The position numbers were made by a program, and so were the translations under genes. A DNA stretch of 64,000 bases from Serratia ureilytica (GTDB lineage: Bacteria > Pseudomonadota > Gammaproteobacteria > Enterobacterales > Enterobacteriaceae). The notes under the pieces are model-generated. The model ran no database searches. It was not told the origin of the DNA and was given only the letters and a program-made list of their open reading frames with translations. Location: NCBI RefSeq assembly GCF_013375155.1, contig NZ_JABXOF010000002.1, positions 434,001-498,000 of the forward strand. The letters are read 5' to 3'. Shown in pieces: positions 33,766 through 46,330 of this stretch (the stretch's first letter is position 1; each line of letters starts with the position of its first letter).

Positions 33766-35229
33766 TCAGTACCACAGGCTCATGATTGGCCAGCCGATCA
33801 GCAGCAGCGCGGCGATGTACACCACGCCGAGAATGCCGCCCAGGCGCCAGTAGTCTTTCGACTTCACATAGCCGCAGCCGTAGATAATCACCCCCGGCCC
33901 GGTGGCGTACGGCGTCAGCACGCCCATGATGCCGATCGACAGCACCAGCAGCATCGACAGCTGCTCCATCGGCACGCCCGGCAACCCTTTGCCGACCGCC
34001 AGGATCACCGGCAGCATGGTGGCGGTGTGCGCCGACAGGCTGGCGAACAGGTAGTGGGCGAAGTAGAACACCAGCACCAGCGCCACTACCGTCATGTTCG
34101 GCGAGAAGCCGTCCAGGTGGGTGCTCATGGTCTGGGCGAACCAGTCGATAAAGCCGGAGCGCGTCAGGCCGTTGGCCATCACCACCAGCGTCGCCAGGTT
34201 AACCAGCGTATTCCAGGCGCTGGAGTATTTGGTAATGTCTTTCCACGACACCACGTGCAGCGCCAGCATCAGCGACACCGCCAACAGGCACACCGCAGTG
34301 GCGTCCAGCACCTTGCCGCCGAACACCCACAGGCATAGGCTGAGCAGCACCAGGCCGATCAGGGTGTACTCCTTGCGCGTCAGCTTGCCCATTTCCCCCA
34401 GCGCGGTATTCGCCCAGGCGGCCACTTCGCTGCTGTGGGTCACGCCCGGCTTGTAGAGGTAGTAGGAGATCAGCGGCGCGATGATCAGCAGCAGCAGGCC
34501 GACCGGCAGGAACGCCAGGAACCACTGCATCCAGCTGATGTGCACCCCGGCTATCTTGCCGACGAACTCGATGCCCAGCACGTTCGGCGCGGCGCCGGTG
34601 ACGAACATCGAGGAGCTGATGCTGGTGCCGACCACCATCATCCACATCAGGTAGCCGCCGATGCGGCGCGAAGAGGGATCGTTAGGGAAGGAATCGAACA
34701 ACGGCGGCAGGTTTTTCACCACCGGGAACACCGTGCCGCCGGTGCGCGCGGTGTTGGACGGCGTGAACGGCGCAAGCAGGATATCGATGATCACCACCGC
34801 ATAGCCCAGCGTCAGCGTGCGCTTGCCCATGAATTTCACCAGGAACAGCGCGATGCGCCGCCCCAGCCCGGTGGCCTCGTAGCCCAGCGCGAAGATAAAA
34901 GCACCGAACACCAGCCAGACGGTGGTGCTGGAGAAGCCCGCCAGCCCCCATTTCAGCGCCTCTTTACCGGCCTTGAAGCCCGGCTCCGCCAGTTCCTGCG
35001 CGCCGAACAGCACCCAGTTGGCGCTCAGCACGCTGACGGTCACCGCGATAAAACTGATGGCGGTGGCCGGGATCGGCTCCAGAATCATGCCGACGATCAT
35101 CGCCACAAAGATGGCGAAATAGTGCCACGCCTGCGGCGGCATGCCGTCGGGCACCGGTATCAATAACAGGATCGCGAGCACCGCCAGCGGCGCTATCGCT
35201 TTCCAGATCTTTTCCTGGGTTTGGGACAT
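33766..35229 (-). CDS. citT: Citrate:succinate antiporter CitT
   Basis: 487 residues, the same as E. coli CitT. DASS-family carrier that exchanges citrate for succinate during anaerobic citrate fermentation. At least twelve hydrophobic segments. Family motifs: FSSTTVWLVFGAFIFALGYE, LAPFTPSNTARTGGTVFPVV (the SNT substrate motif), ASLSAHTATMLPVILAVGKG and LTPYATGPGVIIYGCGYVK. AGGAG precedes the ATG at 35229; the longer frame is not needed. Last gene of citCDEFXGT, 25 bases after citG. Confidence 0.95.
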   Translation of the reverse strand: MSQTQEKIWKAIAPLAVLAILLLIPVPDGMPPQAWHYFAIFVAMIVGMILEPIPATAISFIAVTVSVLSANWVLFGAQELAEPGFKAGKEALKWGLAGFSSTTVWLVFGAFIFALGYEATGLGRRIALFLVKFMGKRTLTLGYAVVIIDILLAPFTPSNTARTGGTVFPVVKNLPPLFDSFPNDPSSRRIGGYLMWMMVVGTSISSSMFVTGAAPNVLGIEFVGKIAGVHISWMQWFLAFLPVGLLLLIIAPLISYYLYKPGVTHSSEVAAWANTALGEMGKLTRKEYTLIGLVLLSLCLWVFGGKVLDATAVCLLAVSLMLALHVVSWKDITKYSSAWNTLVNLATLVVMANGLTRSGFIDWFAQTMSTHLDGFSPNMTVVALVLVFYFAHYLFASLSAHTATMLPVILAVGKGLPGVPMEQLSMLLVLSIGIMGVLTPYATGPGVIIYGCGYVKSKDYWRLGGILGVVYIAALLLIGWPIMSLWY

Positions 35230-35254
35230 AGGGACTCTCCTGAAGGCTTGGTTA

Positions 35255-36139
35255 TTATTCTTGGGCACCCAGCTGCGCCAGCAGCCAGGTCACTATCAAC
35301 AAGTCGGCGCTGCCGCCGGGGCTGAGGTTGCGGGCAATGCAATCGGCATCGAAGCGCCGCAGGCGCGCCAGGCCCGCCTCCCCCGCCGAGCCGCCCTGCG
35401 CCAGCAGCAAAGCCGCCCGGCGCCGCAGCCAGCGCAGCCCGCGCAGGCCGCCGCGCGAGGCGACGTTGGTGTCATCGTTGTGGGCCATCAGCCACAGCAG
35501 GCTGTCCAGCAGCGCCCGCTGTTCGTCGCCACCGGCGGCCAGCCGTTGCCGATACAGCGGCAGCGCGCCGTCAAGCACCAACCGAAAACCGGATTCCGCC
35601 TCGCCGCGCGCGCCGCTGAGGCCATACGCAGCGAACAAGCGCTGGCCGGCGGTCTGCCCGGCGTTGTTGCATCGCAGCTCGCTGTCCACCAGCCCTCGGC
35701 ACATCGCCGCCACTTCGGCGCATAACGATGCGGCACTGATGGCCCGGCCCTGCTGCTGCAGGCGGCCGAAGGCGGCGCACAGCAACCCGAGTGAGAACAC
35801 GCTGCCCTTATGGGTGTTAATGCCGCCGGTGGCGCGAAACATCTGGTTTTCGCAGGCCAGGCCGAGCGGCCGCAGCCGCGCCAACTGCCGCTCCGCCGGC
35901 CGGCAGGCGTCTTCGCGGCCGCGCTGGATAAAACGCGGCAGCCACACGCCGATGGCGCGGGCGCTGCGGTAGAAATGCCCAAGATCCATGTCGCGATGGG
36001 CGCCGGTGTTATGGCGATCCACCAGCCCCGGTTTGGGCGTGAGGTTGACCTCCACCAACAGCGCGCGAAAGGCGGCGCGGGCGAAGTCGCAGGCCGGCTC
36101 GGCTCGGCGGGCGGGTGGATTAATCGGCAGAGATCGCAT
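35255..36139 (-). CDS. citG: Triphosphoribosyl-dephospho-CoA synthase CitG
   Basis: 294 residues from the ATG at 36139. It makes the prosthetic-group precursor of citrate lyase from ATP and dephospho-Co[54 protein letters not shown] and [13 protein letters not shown] are CitG/MdcB signatures. The start overlaps the end of citX by 20 bases. High Arg and Ala content follows local GC bias. Confidence 0.93.
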   Translation of the reverse strand: MRSLPINPPARRAEPACDFARAAFRALLVEVNLTPKPGLVDRHNTGAHRDMDLGHFYRSARAIGVWLPRFIQRGREDACRPAERQLARLRPLGLACENQMFRATGGINTHKGSVFSLGLLCAAFGRLQQQGRAISAASLCAEVAAMCRGLVDSELRCNNAGQTAGQRLFAAYGLSGARGEAESGFRLVLDGALPLYRQRLAAGGDEQRALLDSLLWLMAHNDDTNVASRGGLRGLRWLRRRAALLLAQGGSAGEAGLARLRRFDADCIARNLSPGGSADLLIVTWLLAQLGAQE

Positions 36140-36668
36140 CGTTGAACATCCTTTCCATTTCTTGCAGCAGCTGCTCGCTGCCATGCCGCCGCTGGCGGGC
36201 GCAGATCTTGGCCGGTTGGCCGCACAGCAGGCAGCGCCGCGCCGATAGGCCGATGTCGCGGCGCGACAAAATGCGCCCCTGCGTATCCAGCACGTCGATA
36301 TCCCACAGCCGGCCGATCGGGCGGCTCACCTCCAGCTGCATGGCGCAGTCCTTCACCCGCTGGGCATCGGCGCGCAGCGCCACAAACCCTTCGCAACCGG
36401 TGGCGAGCGCCAGCGCCTCGGCCTGCGGGCTGGGCCAACCCTGTTCGGCGCACAGTCGCAGCAGCGCCGCCCACCCCAGGTTGAAGATGCCGCGCGTCAG
36501 CGCGCTGTCCTTCACCGGGCCGGGCACCACCAGCGTCAGCACCAGCAGCGTGCACTCGTGCTGCGCCAGCCACGCCTGCTGCCGCGCCTGGCGGCATTCG
36601 CGGCTGGTGAGCAACTCCGGCAGGCTGACCGCGCGTTCGGCGGCCAGTTGGGGATCGACGGCGGCCAT
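36120..36668 (-). CDS. citX: Apo-citrate lyase phosphoribosyl-dephospho-CoA transferase CitX
   Basis: 182 residues (E. coli CitX 183). It attaches the phosphoribosyl-dephospho-CoA group to Ser14 of Cit[61 protein letters not shown] and [20 protein letters not shown] (C-x2-C and C-x3-R-x3-H tail) are diagnostic. Only three bases separate it from citF, and it overlaps citG. Confidence 0.94.
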   Translation of the reverse strand: MAAVDPQLAAERAVSLPELLTSRECRQARQQAWLAQHECTLLVLTLVVPGPVKDSALTRGIFNLGWAALLRLCAEQGWPSPQAEALALATGCEGFVALRADAQRVKDCAMQLEVSRPIGRLWDIDVLDTQGRILSRRDIGLSARRCLLCGQPAKICARQRRHGSEQLLQEMERMFNDAISAD

Positions 36669-36671
36669 CGC

Positions 36672-38180
36672 TTACTCCGCCACCTGATGCACCACGTCGA
36701 TCACCGAGCCGTCGCGGTAGCGCACCACCGCCACCACCTTGTCGGTAAAGGCGATCGGCTGCGGTTCGCCGGTCAGCTGCAGCGCGCGGGCGCGCAGCCA
36801 GTCGATGCTCACCACCTCGAGCCCGGCCTCCCGCAGGCGCTGCGCCAGCTCCGGCCGCGCCGGGTTGACGGCGATGCCGTGGTCGGTCACCAGAATGTCG
36901 ATGCTGGAGCCCGGCGTGACGCAGGTGGTCACCTGCTCCACCAGCGTCGGGATGCGCCCACGCACCAGCGGCGCGACGATGATCGCCAGCCGCGCAGCGG
37001 CGGCGGTGTCGCAGTGGCCGCCGGACGCGCCGCGCAGCACGCCGTCGGAGCCGGTCAGCACGTTAACGTTGAAGCCGGTGTCGATTTCCAGCGCGCTCAG
37101 CACCACCACGTCGAGCCGATCGACCGACGCGCCCTTGGAGCTGAAGTTGGCGTACTGGTTGGCGCTGATTTCGATATGGCGCGGGTTGCGCGCCAGCGAG
37201 GTCGCCGCCGCCCGATCGAAGCTCTGCACGTCCAGCAGCTTGCCGATCAACCCTTTCTCGTGCAGATCCACCATGGTCGAGGTGATGCCGCCGAGGGCGA
37301 ACGCGGCGCGAATGCCGCGGGCGCGCATCTTGTCCTCCAGGAAACGGGTCACCGCCAGCGAGGCGCCGCCGGTGCCGGTTTGCAGTGAAAACCCTTCGGT
37401 GAAGTAGCCTGAACCGGCGATCACCTCGGCGGCGCGGCGGGCGATCAGCAGCTCGCGCGGGTTCGAGGTCATGCGCGTGGCGTCAGCGCCGATCTTGTCG
37501 GCGTCGCCCACCCGCTCCAGCTGCACGATCAGATCCACCCGATCCTGCGCCAGGCTGGCGGGATGATGCGGATACGGCACCAGCTGCTCGGTCAGCAGCA
37601 CCACGGTGCCCGCCGCCTCGGCGTCCACCCGCGCATAGCCGAGCGAGCCGCAGCAGGCTTCACCGCTGTAGCCGTTGGCGTTGCCGAACTCATCGCAGGC
37701 CGGCACGCCGAGGAAGGCCACGTCTATCTTCAGCTCGCCGGATTCGATCAGATTGACCCGGCCGCCGTGCGAGTGAATTTGCACCGGCTCCGCCAGCAGG
37801 CCGCGCGATACGGCGTCCGCCAGCGGGCCGCGCAGCCCGGAGGTGTAAATGCGGCTCACCACGCCGTGGCGGATATGCTCAACCAACGGCGCATGGCAGT
37901 CGGTCAGCGAGCTGGAGGCCAGCGTCAGGTTGCGGAACCCCATCGCCGCCAGCGTCTCCATCACCTGATTGAGCGCCAGATCGCCGCCGCGAAATGCATG
38001 GTGGAAGGAGATGGTCATGCCGTCCTGCAGCCCGCTGCGGCGCACCGCTTCCTGCAAGGAGTCGCACAGCTTGAGATCGCGCGGTTTACGCGCCTGCAGG
38101 TTGGCTTTGGACACGTCCTGATAACCCGGCAGATCCGCCGGGTTGGCGAAGGTCATCAATCGTTGTTGGCGGTTCATCAT
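36672..38180 (-). CDS. citF: Citrate lyase alpha subunit (citrate CoA-transferase) CitF
   Basis: 502 residues (E. coli CitF 510). It exchanges acetyl for citryl on the acyl carrier Cit[80 protein letters not shown] and [20 protein letters not shown] are conserved. The ATG overlaps the citE stop by four bases, so translation is coupled. Confidence 0.96.
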   Translation of the reverse strand: MMNRQQRLMTFANPADLPGYQDVSKANLQARKPRDLKLCDSLQEAVRRSGLQDGMTISFHHAFRGGDLALNQVMETLAAMGFRNLTLASSSLTDCHAPLVEHIRHGVVSRIYTSGLRGPLADAVSRGLLAEPVQIHSHGGRVNLIESGELKIDVAFLGVPACDEFGNANGYSGEACCGSLGYARVDAEAAGTVVLLTEQLVPYPHHPASLAQDRVDLIVQLERVGDADKIGADATRMTSNPRELLIARRAAEVIAGSGYFTEGFSLQTGTGGASLAVTRFLEDKMRARGIRAAFALGGITSTMVDLHEKGLIGKLLDVQSFDRAAATSLARNPRHIEISANQYANFSSKGASVDRLDVVVLSALEIDTGFNVNVLTGSDGVLRGASGGHCDTAAAARLAIIVAPLVRGRIPTLVEQVTTCVTPGSSIDILVTDHGIAVNPARPELAQRLREAGLEVVSIDWLRARALQLTGEPQPIAFTDKVVAVVRYRDGSVIDVVHQVAE

Positions 38181-39097
38181 GCTTCCTCCCCGTGCTGCGC
38201 CGGTTCTTCCCGTAAGCCGGACAGCGCGGCGCGCTCCAGCACCAGCCGGGCGCGTTCAATCACCGGGCTGTCGACCATTTTTCCGTTGAGCGACACCACG
38301 CCGCGCCCTTCCCGCTCCGCCGCTTCGGCGGCGTCCACCACCCGCTGCGCGTGCGCCACCTCTTTGGCGGTCGGCGCATACAGGTTGTGCAGCAGCTCAA
38401 TCTGGCGCGGGTTGATCAGCGATTTGCCGTCGAAGCCGAGCTGTTTGATCAGCGCCGCTTCCTGCAGGAAGCCGGCCTCGTTGTTGGCGTCGGAGTAGAC
38501 GGTGTCGAACGCCTGAATGCCGGCGGCGCGCGCCGCCTGCAGCAGCGAGCAGCGGGCGAACAGCAGCTCAATGCCCTCCGGCGAGCGTTCGGTGCGCAGG
38601 TTGCGCACGTAGTCTTCCGCCCCCAGCGCGATGCCGATAAGACGCGGCGAAGCGTGCGCGATCGCCACCGCGTTGGTGATGCCCTGCGCCGATTCGATCG
38701 CCGCCAGCAGCCCGGTGCTGCCTACCGGCCGGCCGCAGGCCGCCTCGATGGCGGCGATCTCGCGCTCCATGTCGACAACGTCCTGCGCGCTGTCGGTCTT
38801 CGGCAGGCGCACGATGTCCGCGCCGCCGCGCACCACCGCCTGCAGGTCCGCCAGGCCGTAGGCGGAGTCGAGCGCATTGACGCGCACGATGGTTTCCACC
38901 TCCTGGTACAGCGGGTGCTGCAGCGCGTGGTACACCAGCCGGCGCGCCGCGTCTTTTTCACGCAGGATCACCGAGTCTTCCAGATCGAACATCAGCGCAT
39001 CAGCCTGATAGATAAAGGCGTTGCTGACCATCGCCGCGTTGGCGCCGGGAACGAACAGCATGCTGCGGCGCAGCCGGGTTTTATTCAGCGTTTTCAT
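38177..39097 (-). CDS. citE: Citrate lyase beta subunit (citryl-ACP lyase) CitE
   Basis: 306 residues. It cleaves citryl-CitD to oxaloacetate and acetyl-Cit[81 protein letters not shown] and [20 protein letters not shown] contain the Mg-binding Glu and Asp. It starts inside the last codons of citD (17-base overlap). Confidence 0.96.
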   Translation of the reverse strand: MKTLNKTRLRRSMLFVPGANAAMVSNAFIYQADALMFDLEDSVILREKDAARRLVYHALQHPLYQEVETIVRVNALDSAYGLADLQAVVRGGADIVRLPKTDSAQDVVDMEREIAAIEAACGRPVGSTGLLAAIESAQGITNAVAIAHASPRLIGIALGAEDYVRNLRTERSPEGIELLFARCSLLQAARAAGIQAFDTVYSDANNEAGFLQEAALIKQLGFDGKSLINPRQIELLHNLYAPTAKEVAHAQRVVDAAEAAEREGRGVVSLNGKMVDSPVIERARLVLERAALSGLREEPAQHGEEA

Positions 39098-39389
39098 CTT
39101 TCGCCTCCCACGGCAGTTGGCCGCTCTCGCAGGCGCGCATCAGCGCGGTTTCCAGCCGGGCGCGCAGCACGCAGTCCAGCGCCCCTTTGTCGTCGACGAT
39201 CACCTGCACCGGCTCCACCTCATAACGCTGCAGCACCTCCAGCAGGGTGCGGCGGATCGCCGCGCCGAACTGTTTTTCCACGCTGCTGGCGATCAACAGA
39301 TCGTGCTGCGGCCCCTCGGCGGGCGCGATGCGCACCATGACATCGCTGGATTCCAGCGTGCCGGCCATTGCTTCTCGGATAATTTTCAT
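39081..39389 (-). CDS. citD: Citrate lyase gamma subunit (acyl carrier protein) CitD
   Basis: 102 residues. The second of two adjacent ATG codons is chosen since it gives the family N-terminus and a better distance to AGGTG. Ser14 in [15 protein letters not shown] is the site that carries the modified dephospho-CoA group. [19 protein letters not shown] and [19 protein letters not shown] are conserved. The ATG overlaps the citC stop (TGATG). Confidence 0.95.
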   Translation of the reverse strand: MKIIREAMAGTLESSDVMVRIAPAEGPQHDLLIASSVEKQFGAAIRRTLLEVLQRYEVEPVQVIVDDKGALDCVLRARLETALMRACESGQLPWEAKDENAE

Positions 39390-40459
39390 CATTCACCTGA
39401 TTGTGCGGACTCAAAAGGATGCGGGGCCGCCTTGGCCCGGCGCTGCGTTTGCAGATCCTGCAGGTAGTACAGGGTGTCCGGCGGCACCAGCGGCGCGGCG
39501 GCGTGGAAGTCCCCCGCCGCCAGCAGCTTGCGCACCCAGGAGGCGGAGATCGCCGTGCCCTGATATTGCAAACGCTCGATTTCCACCAGCGCGATCGGCG
39601 GGCTGGGCAGCGCCGGCGTTTCCAGCCAGTAGCGCATGTCGCGGTTGTATTTCGCGGTCACCGCGCAGAACGGCTCGTTGCCGACGAAGCGGTGGGTGAT
39701 GCCCAGCGCGGGCGCCAGATACTGGCGGAAGATCTTCAGATCGATTTCGGTGTAACAGTCGTCGGCCACGCCCTGGTCCTTGATGAAGTAACAGGGGAAA
39801 GTGGCGCGCGAGATCACGTACTGCGAGCCTTCGTGTACCGTGAGGTTGGGGATATCGGCGGTGCCGGCCAGCACCAGCCGGCGCCGGTCTTCATAGCTGA
39901 AGCGCGAGGTGTTTTCCTTCACCAGAAACAGGTGCAGCCAGTCGCAGCGCTTGGCCGCCTGACGCACCAGATACTGGTGCCCGCGGGTAAAGGGGTTGGC
40001 GTTCATCACGATACTGCCGATGGTGTCGCCCGGCCGGCGCTGGCTCGCCAGCTGGGCGGCGTAGCGCTTCAGGCGGCACGGGCTGTTTTCCATCAGCACC
40101 ACGATGCCCGGCACGGTGGCGATCGGGTAGAAACCGCACTGGCGGAACAGCGGCTCGTTCTGCACCTTGGTGTAGATAAACAGCTGGGTGTGGTGGCGCT
40201 CGTAGGCCAGGTTCACCAGCTCGGTCGCCAGCGCCAGCGCCAACCCTTCGCCGCGCATCAGCGGGCTGATGGCGACGCATTTGATAATATTGTCGGCGAT
40301 GCCGCCGCAGGCGACCAATTTGTCGTGCTGGGTAACGGTAATAAATATTTCAACCGTGGTATCGATATTCAGATCGTTACTGCGCAAGAAGGCGCTTATT
40401 TCCGAAATCGCTTTATGATCCGATCGCTTTACCCTATTAAATACGGCATCGCCTAACAT
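39389..40459 (-). CDS. citC: [Citrate lyase] ligase CitC
   Basis: 356 residues (E. coli CitC 352). It acetylates the prosthetic group of citrate lyase with acetate and ATP, switching the enzyme on. An N-terminal GNAT-like domain ([20 protein letters not shown]) is followed by the nucleotidyltransferase domain ([20 protein letters not shown] with the HxGH-like [23 protein letters not shown], and [15 protein letters not shown] as the ISxSxVR motif). First gene of the seven-gene operon, divergent from citB. Confidence 0.95.
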   Translation of the reverse strand: MLGDAVFNRVKRSDHKAISEISAFLRSNDLNIDTTVEIFITVTQHDKLVACGGIADNIIKCVAISPLMRGEGLALALATELVNLAYERHHTQLFIYTKVQNEPLFRQCGFYPIATVPGIVVLMENSPCRLKRYAAQLASQRRPGDTIGSIVMNANPFTRGHQYLVRQAAKRCDWLHLFLVKENTSRFSYEDRRRLVLAGTADIPNLTVHEGSQYVISRATFPCYFIKDQGVADDCYTEIDLKIFRQYLAPALGITHRFVGNEPFCAVTAKYNRDMRYWLETPALPSPPIALVEIERLQYQGTAISASWVRKLLAAGDFHAAAPLVPPDTLYYLQDLQTQRRAKAAPHPFESAQSGE

Positions 40460-40772
40460 AACACGCTCTCTGGGTTAACTGGCAAACAACAAATGAAATA
40501 CAAAAAGGCATTTTAATTAACATCAGGAATGACAATTAAAACCTTAAAAACCATGAAGATAAAATCACCCTCTCGTTCGATAAACCCATGGTAAGCAGAA
40601 AAAAAACGCGGATTATTGACCTATTTCACAAACCGATCCCGGTTAATAAGTTATTTAATGTTCTTTATTTGCTTAATTAATCTTATGGTGTTTATTATTG
40701 AGATAATCTTTATTTGGCGCCGCAATTCACTTACATTCACTTAGCATTTTTATTGCAATTACGGGTCGCACT
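40460..40772. other. Divergent citC / citB control region
   Basis: 313 AT-rich bases between the citrate operon and the response regulator gene, so presumably the target of CitB. It contains the CRP-like site listed separately. The long A/T tracts (TTATTTAATGTTCTTTATT, 40653 on) are of the kind bound by CitB-type regulators in other enterics, which is inference. Confidence 0.55.
40615..40630. promoter_or_regulatory. CRP-like site upstream of citC
   Basis: ATTGA-N6-TCACA against TGTGA-N6-TCACA: one half perfect, the other three of five. It sits about 155 bases upstream of citC and 145 upstream of citB. Catabolite control of citrate fermentation is established in Klebsiella and E. coli. Confidence 0.4.
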
Positions 40773-41459
40773 ATGGAATGGCTGAACATCCTGATCGTTG
40801 AAGACGAAACGCCGCTGGCGGAGATGCACGCGGAGTTTATCCGCCAGAACGGCGGCTGCCGCCAGATTTGGCTGGCCGGCACGCTGGCGCAGGCGCGCGC
40901 CATGACCGAACGCTTCAAGCCGGATCTGATCCTGCTGGACAACTTTCTGCCGGACGGCCAGGGCATCACCCTGCTGCGCGAACTGACGCTGAGCGGTTAT
41001 CGCGGCGGCATCGTGTTCATCACCGCCGCCAGCGACATGGCCACCGTGGCCGAGGCGTTGCGCTACGGCGTGTTCGACTACCTGATCAAACCGCTGGCCT
41101 ATGACCGGCTGAGCCAGACGCTGCTGCGCTTCAGCCAGCGCCGCGAAGCGTTGAAGGACAAAGCGCGCCTCAACCAGCGCCGCATCGACGAGATGTTCAA
41201 TACCTACGCCCGCGGCGAGCAGCAGGCGGCGCTGCCCGCCGGCATCGACGAGCTGACGCTGGGCAAGGTCCGCGCGCTGTTCGCCGAACCCGCCGCGCGG
41301 CACACCGCTGAAAGCGTTGCGCAAAAAATGGGGCTCAGCCGCACCACCGCGCGCCGTTATCTGGAGTTTTGCACCGCCGCGCAGCAGCTGCGCGCCGAGA
41401 TCATTTACGGCAAGGTAGGCCGCCCACAGCGGATCTATCGCGCCGGCGAACCGCATTAA
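40773..41459 (+). CDS. citB: Citrate response regulator CitB/DpiA
   Basis: 228 residues (E. coli DpiA 226). Receiver domain residues 1-120: ILIVEDETPLAEMHAEFIRQ, DLILLDNFLPDGQGITLLRE with the phosphorylated Asp, and DYLIKPL with the conserved Lys. The output part is the CitB-type HTH (HTAESVAQKMGLSRTTARRY), then AEIIYGKVGRPQRIYRAGEP. It would activate the divergent citC operon. In E. coli the sensor gene citA/dpiB lies directly upstream in the same operon; here no citA is found on either side, so this is an orphan in the window. No clear ribosome site precedes the ATG. Confidence 0.93.
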   Translation: MEWLNILIVEDETPLAEMHAEFIRQNGGCRQIWLAGTLAQARAMTERFKPDLILLDNFLPDGQGITLLRELTLSGYRGGIVFITAASDMATVAEALRYGVFDYLIKPLAYDRLSQTLLRFSQRREALKDKARLNQRRIDEMFNTYARGEQQAALPAGIDELTLGKVRALFAEPAARHTAESVAQKMGLSRTTARRYLEFCTAAQQLRAEIIYGKVGRPQRIYRAGEPH

Positions 41460-41543
41460 CGGTTATTTGATCGCCCTTGCAAGGTTGCGTGTAACCGCTT
41501 TACTTTTTATGCGCCGGTCAGCATCTTGGTGAGCATCACCTAG

Positions 41544-44651
<3,108 letters not shown>

Positions 44652-44718
44652 ATCTGCCAAAAAACTCAACGGGTTGCGCATTCTGTAAGCAAACAGTCAC
44701 AGAATGTGTAATCCGCCT

Positions 44719-44747
44719 TTGACATGCCGACGGCGCCTCGCTATTAT
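44719..44747 (+). promoter_or_regulatory. Sigma-70 promoter of tRNA-Asn (copy 2)
   Basis: Perfect TTGACA, 17-base spacer, TATTAT, followed by the same CGCCCC discriminator as copy 1. From the -10 box to the tRNA the two loci are identical except one base. Confidence 0.87.
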
Positions 44748-44765
44748 TCGCCCCGTTCACACGAT

Positions 44766-44841
44766 TCCTCTGTAGTTCAGTCGGTAGAACGGCGGACTGT
44801 TAATCCGTATGTCACTGGTTCGAGTCCAGTCAGAGGAGCCA
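44766..44841 (+). tRNA. tRNA-Asn (GTT anticodon), copy 2
   Basis: Identical to the 76-base tRNA at 6873-6948, including encoded CCA, and in the same orientation. Confidence 0.98.
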
Positions 44842-44850
44842 TATTTAGAG

Positions 44851-44883
44851 AAGCCCGCTTAAGGAAACTTAAGCGGGCTTTTT
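44851..44883 (+). terminator. Terminator of tRNA-Asn copy 2
   Basis: Perfect 13-pair stem (AAGCCCGCTTAAG / CTTAAGCGGGCTT) with a GAAA tetraloop and T run. Compared with copy 1, C-G pairs have become T-A pairs on both sides of the stem. Confidence 0.93.
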
Positions 44884-44986
44884 GCTGTTGGCGGGTTTGG
44901 GCTGCGGCAGGCAACCGGCTGTCTGAATGCCAACCGTACTGACAGCGAAAATACCCTTGCCCGACGAACGCCTGCGCCGCCGGCTA

Positions 44987-45877
44987 TCACCCCGGCCCTT
45001 CACTGCCCGCGGCCAGCAGCGGCACCAGGATATCGCTAATCGGCGTAGGGATGCCCTGCAAGCGCCCATAACGCTGCACGACACCATTGCGTATGTCCCA
45101 CTCCAGTGGCCGGTTGGCCTGCCGGTCGGCAAGAATAGAGGTGCCCAAATCCGCGGGCGCACGCTGAAAGCCGTCCACGATCGCCTCCGGCACGTTATCG
45201 TGAAGCACCGCACCCTGCGCGCGCGCGACGGCCAGGCATTCACGCAGATAAGCCAGGGCCAGTTGCGTTATGTCGGCGCGCGAAAACATGCCTGCGCGGC
45301 GATTGGCCAGCACCATCAGCCCCGCAGCCGCATTCTGCAACAGCTTACGCCAGGCAATCGAGAGAAAATCCGATGACAGCTCAACCGCACAGCGTGAACC
45401 GCTGAGCGCGTCGGCGATCGCTTGCGCCTGTGGCGCATCCGGCAGTGTCAGGCGCGGCGTGGCGCGTAGCCTGACGGACGCATCTTGCTCGCGCTGCGCC
45501 GGAAACCACACCACGGAGGGCAGCACCGTCGCCCCATTGACGTAAGGCGCCAGCAGAGATTGCTGCTCGACGCCGTTTTGCAGCGCACACACGACGGTGT
45601 TTTTATTGCACAACGCCGCCAGCCAGCCCGTGCTGTCGGTTACCTGCGTGGTTTTTACGGCGACAAAAACCAGATCGTAGGGATGGGCGACGGTACGCGG
45701 ATCGCTTAAAACCGGCCCCGGCACCACCACTTCTCCCTCATCGTGGCGCAGAATTAATTGCGGATGGGCCGTACGCCCGCAAAGCAGCGGCGTGCGGCCC
45801 ACTTCATGAAGCGCCGCGGCGATGGCGGTGCCGATGGCGCCGGGGCCAATAAGCGCAATAGTAGGGCGATCGGACAT
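44987..45877 (-). CDS. 2-dehydropantoate 2-reductase family oxidoreductase (PanE/ApbA)
   Basis: 296 residues. NADPH loop IALIGPGAIGTAIAAALHE, then VFVAVKTTQVTDS, CALQNGVEQQSLLAPYV and the catalytic-Lys region SIAWRKLLQNAAAGLMVLAN, all typical of ketopantoate reductases. Such paralogues often reduce other 2-oxo acids, so a pantothenate role is only possible. The ATG has GGAGGACTCGCT upstream. Alone between the tRNA-Asn and the RTX-like gene. Confidence 0.85.
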   Translation of the reverse strand: MSDRPTIALIGPGAIGTAIAAALHEVGRTPLLCGRTAHPQLILRHDEGEVVVPGPVLSDPRTVAHPYDLVFVAVKTTQVTDSTGWLAALCNKNTVVCALQNGVEQQSLLAPYVNGATVLPSVVWFPAQREQDASVRLRATPRLTLPDAPQAQAIADALSGSRCAVELSSDFLSIAWRKLLQNAAAGLMVLANRRAGMFSRADITQLALAYLRECLAVARAQGAVLHDNVPEAIVDGFQRAPADLGTSILADRQANRPLEWDIRNGVVQRYGRLQGIPTPISDILVPLLAAGSEGPG

Positions 45878-46330
45878 AGCGAGTCCTCCAGGTTGGATTA
45901 ACCGTTCATCAGCCCGCGGTTTCTTTTACGCGCTAATGCTGATGCAGGATAAGCGGGCGCCAAGGTAAATGATACGGCGGCAAGGAGATAAACGCAGCTG
46001 TCGGAAACTATCCGGCCCCTTCCCCCAGCGAAACCCACTCTTTTACCTAAGAAGATTCCTAACCGAGCTGACGGAAATGCCTTCCTGACGCCAATACGCG
46101 GATTTACCCGCCGATTTACAGCAATAATCCTGAAAAAACAATCGATAAGCCAAACTCTCTCGCTCAGCAAGTTGCGTCTATCCTTTCGCTATGGGCGCCT
46201 GCCGCCCATCGTTCGCTGCAGATCGCGGCATGCGCGTTTCTGGCTGTTCGGGTTTCGGTTTATTCCATCGCGCGCTTCCATTCATCATGTTGAATTTCAC
46301 AGCAATCTCTCAGCAACAAGGAGTGTTTAT
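45878..46330. other. Upstream region of the RTX-like gene
   Basis: 453 bases. A minus-strand frame of 90 codons (45898-46170) has no ribosome site and no family features and is not called. The plus-strand frame open from 46172 is out of character with the secreted protein and is treated as leader. No promoter was convincing. Confidence 0.4.

Noticed and set aside
45898..46170. 90-codon minus-strand frame before the RTX-like gene
   Set aside because: No ribosome site, no recognisable domain, Arg-rich translation; judged to be chance.
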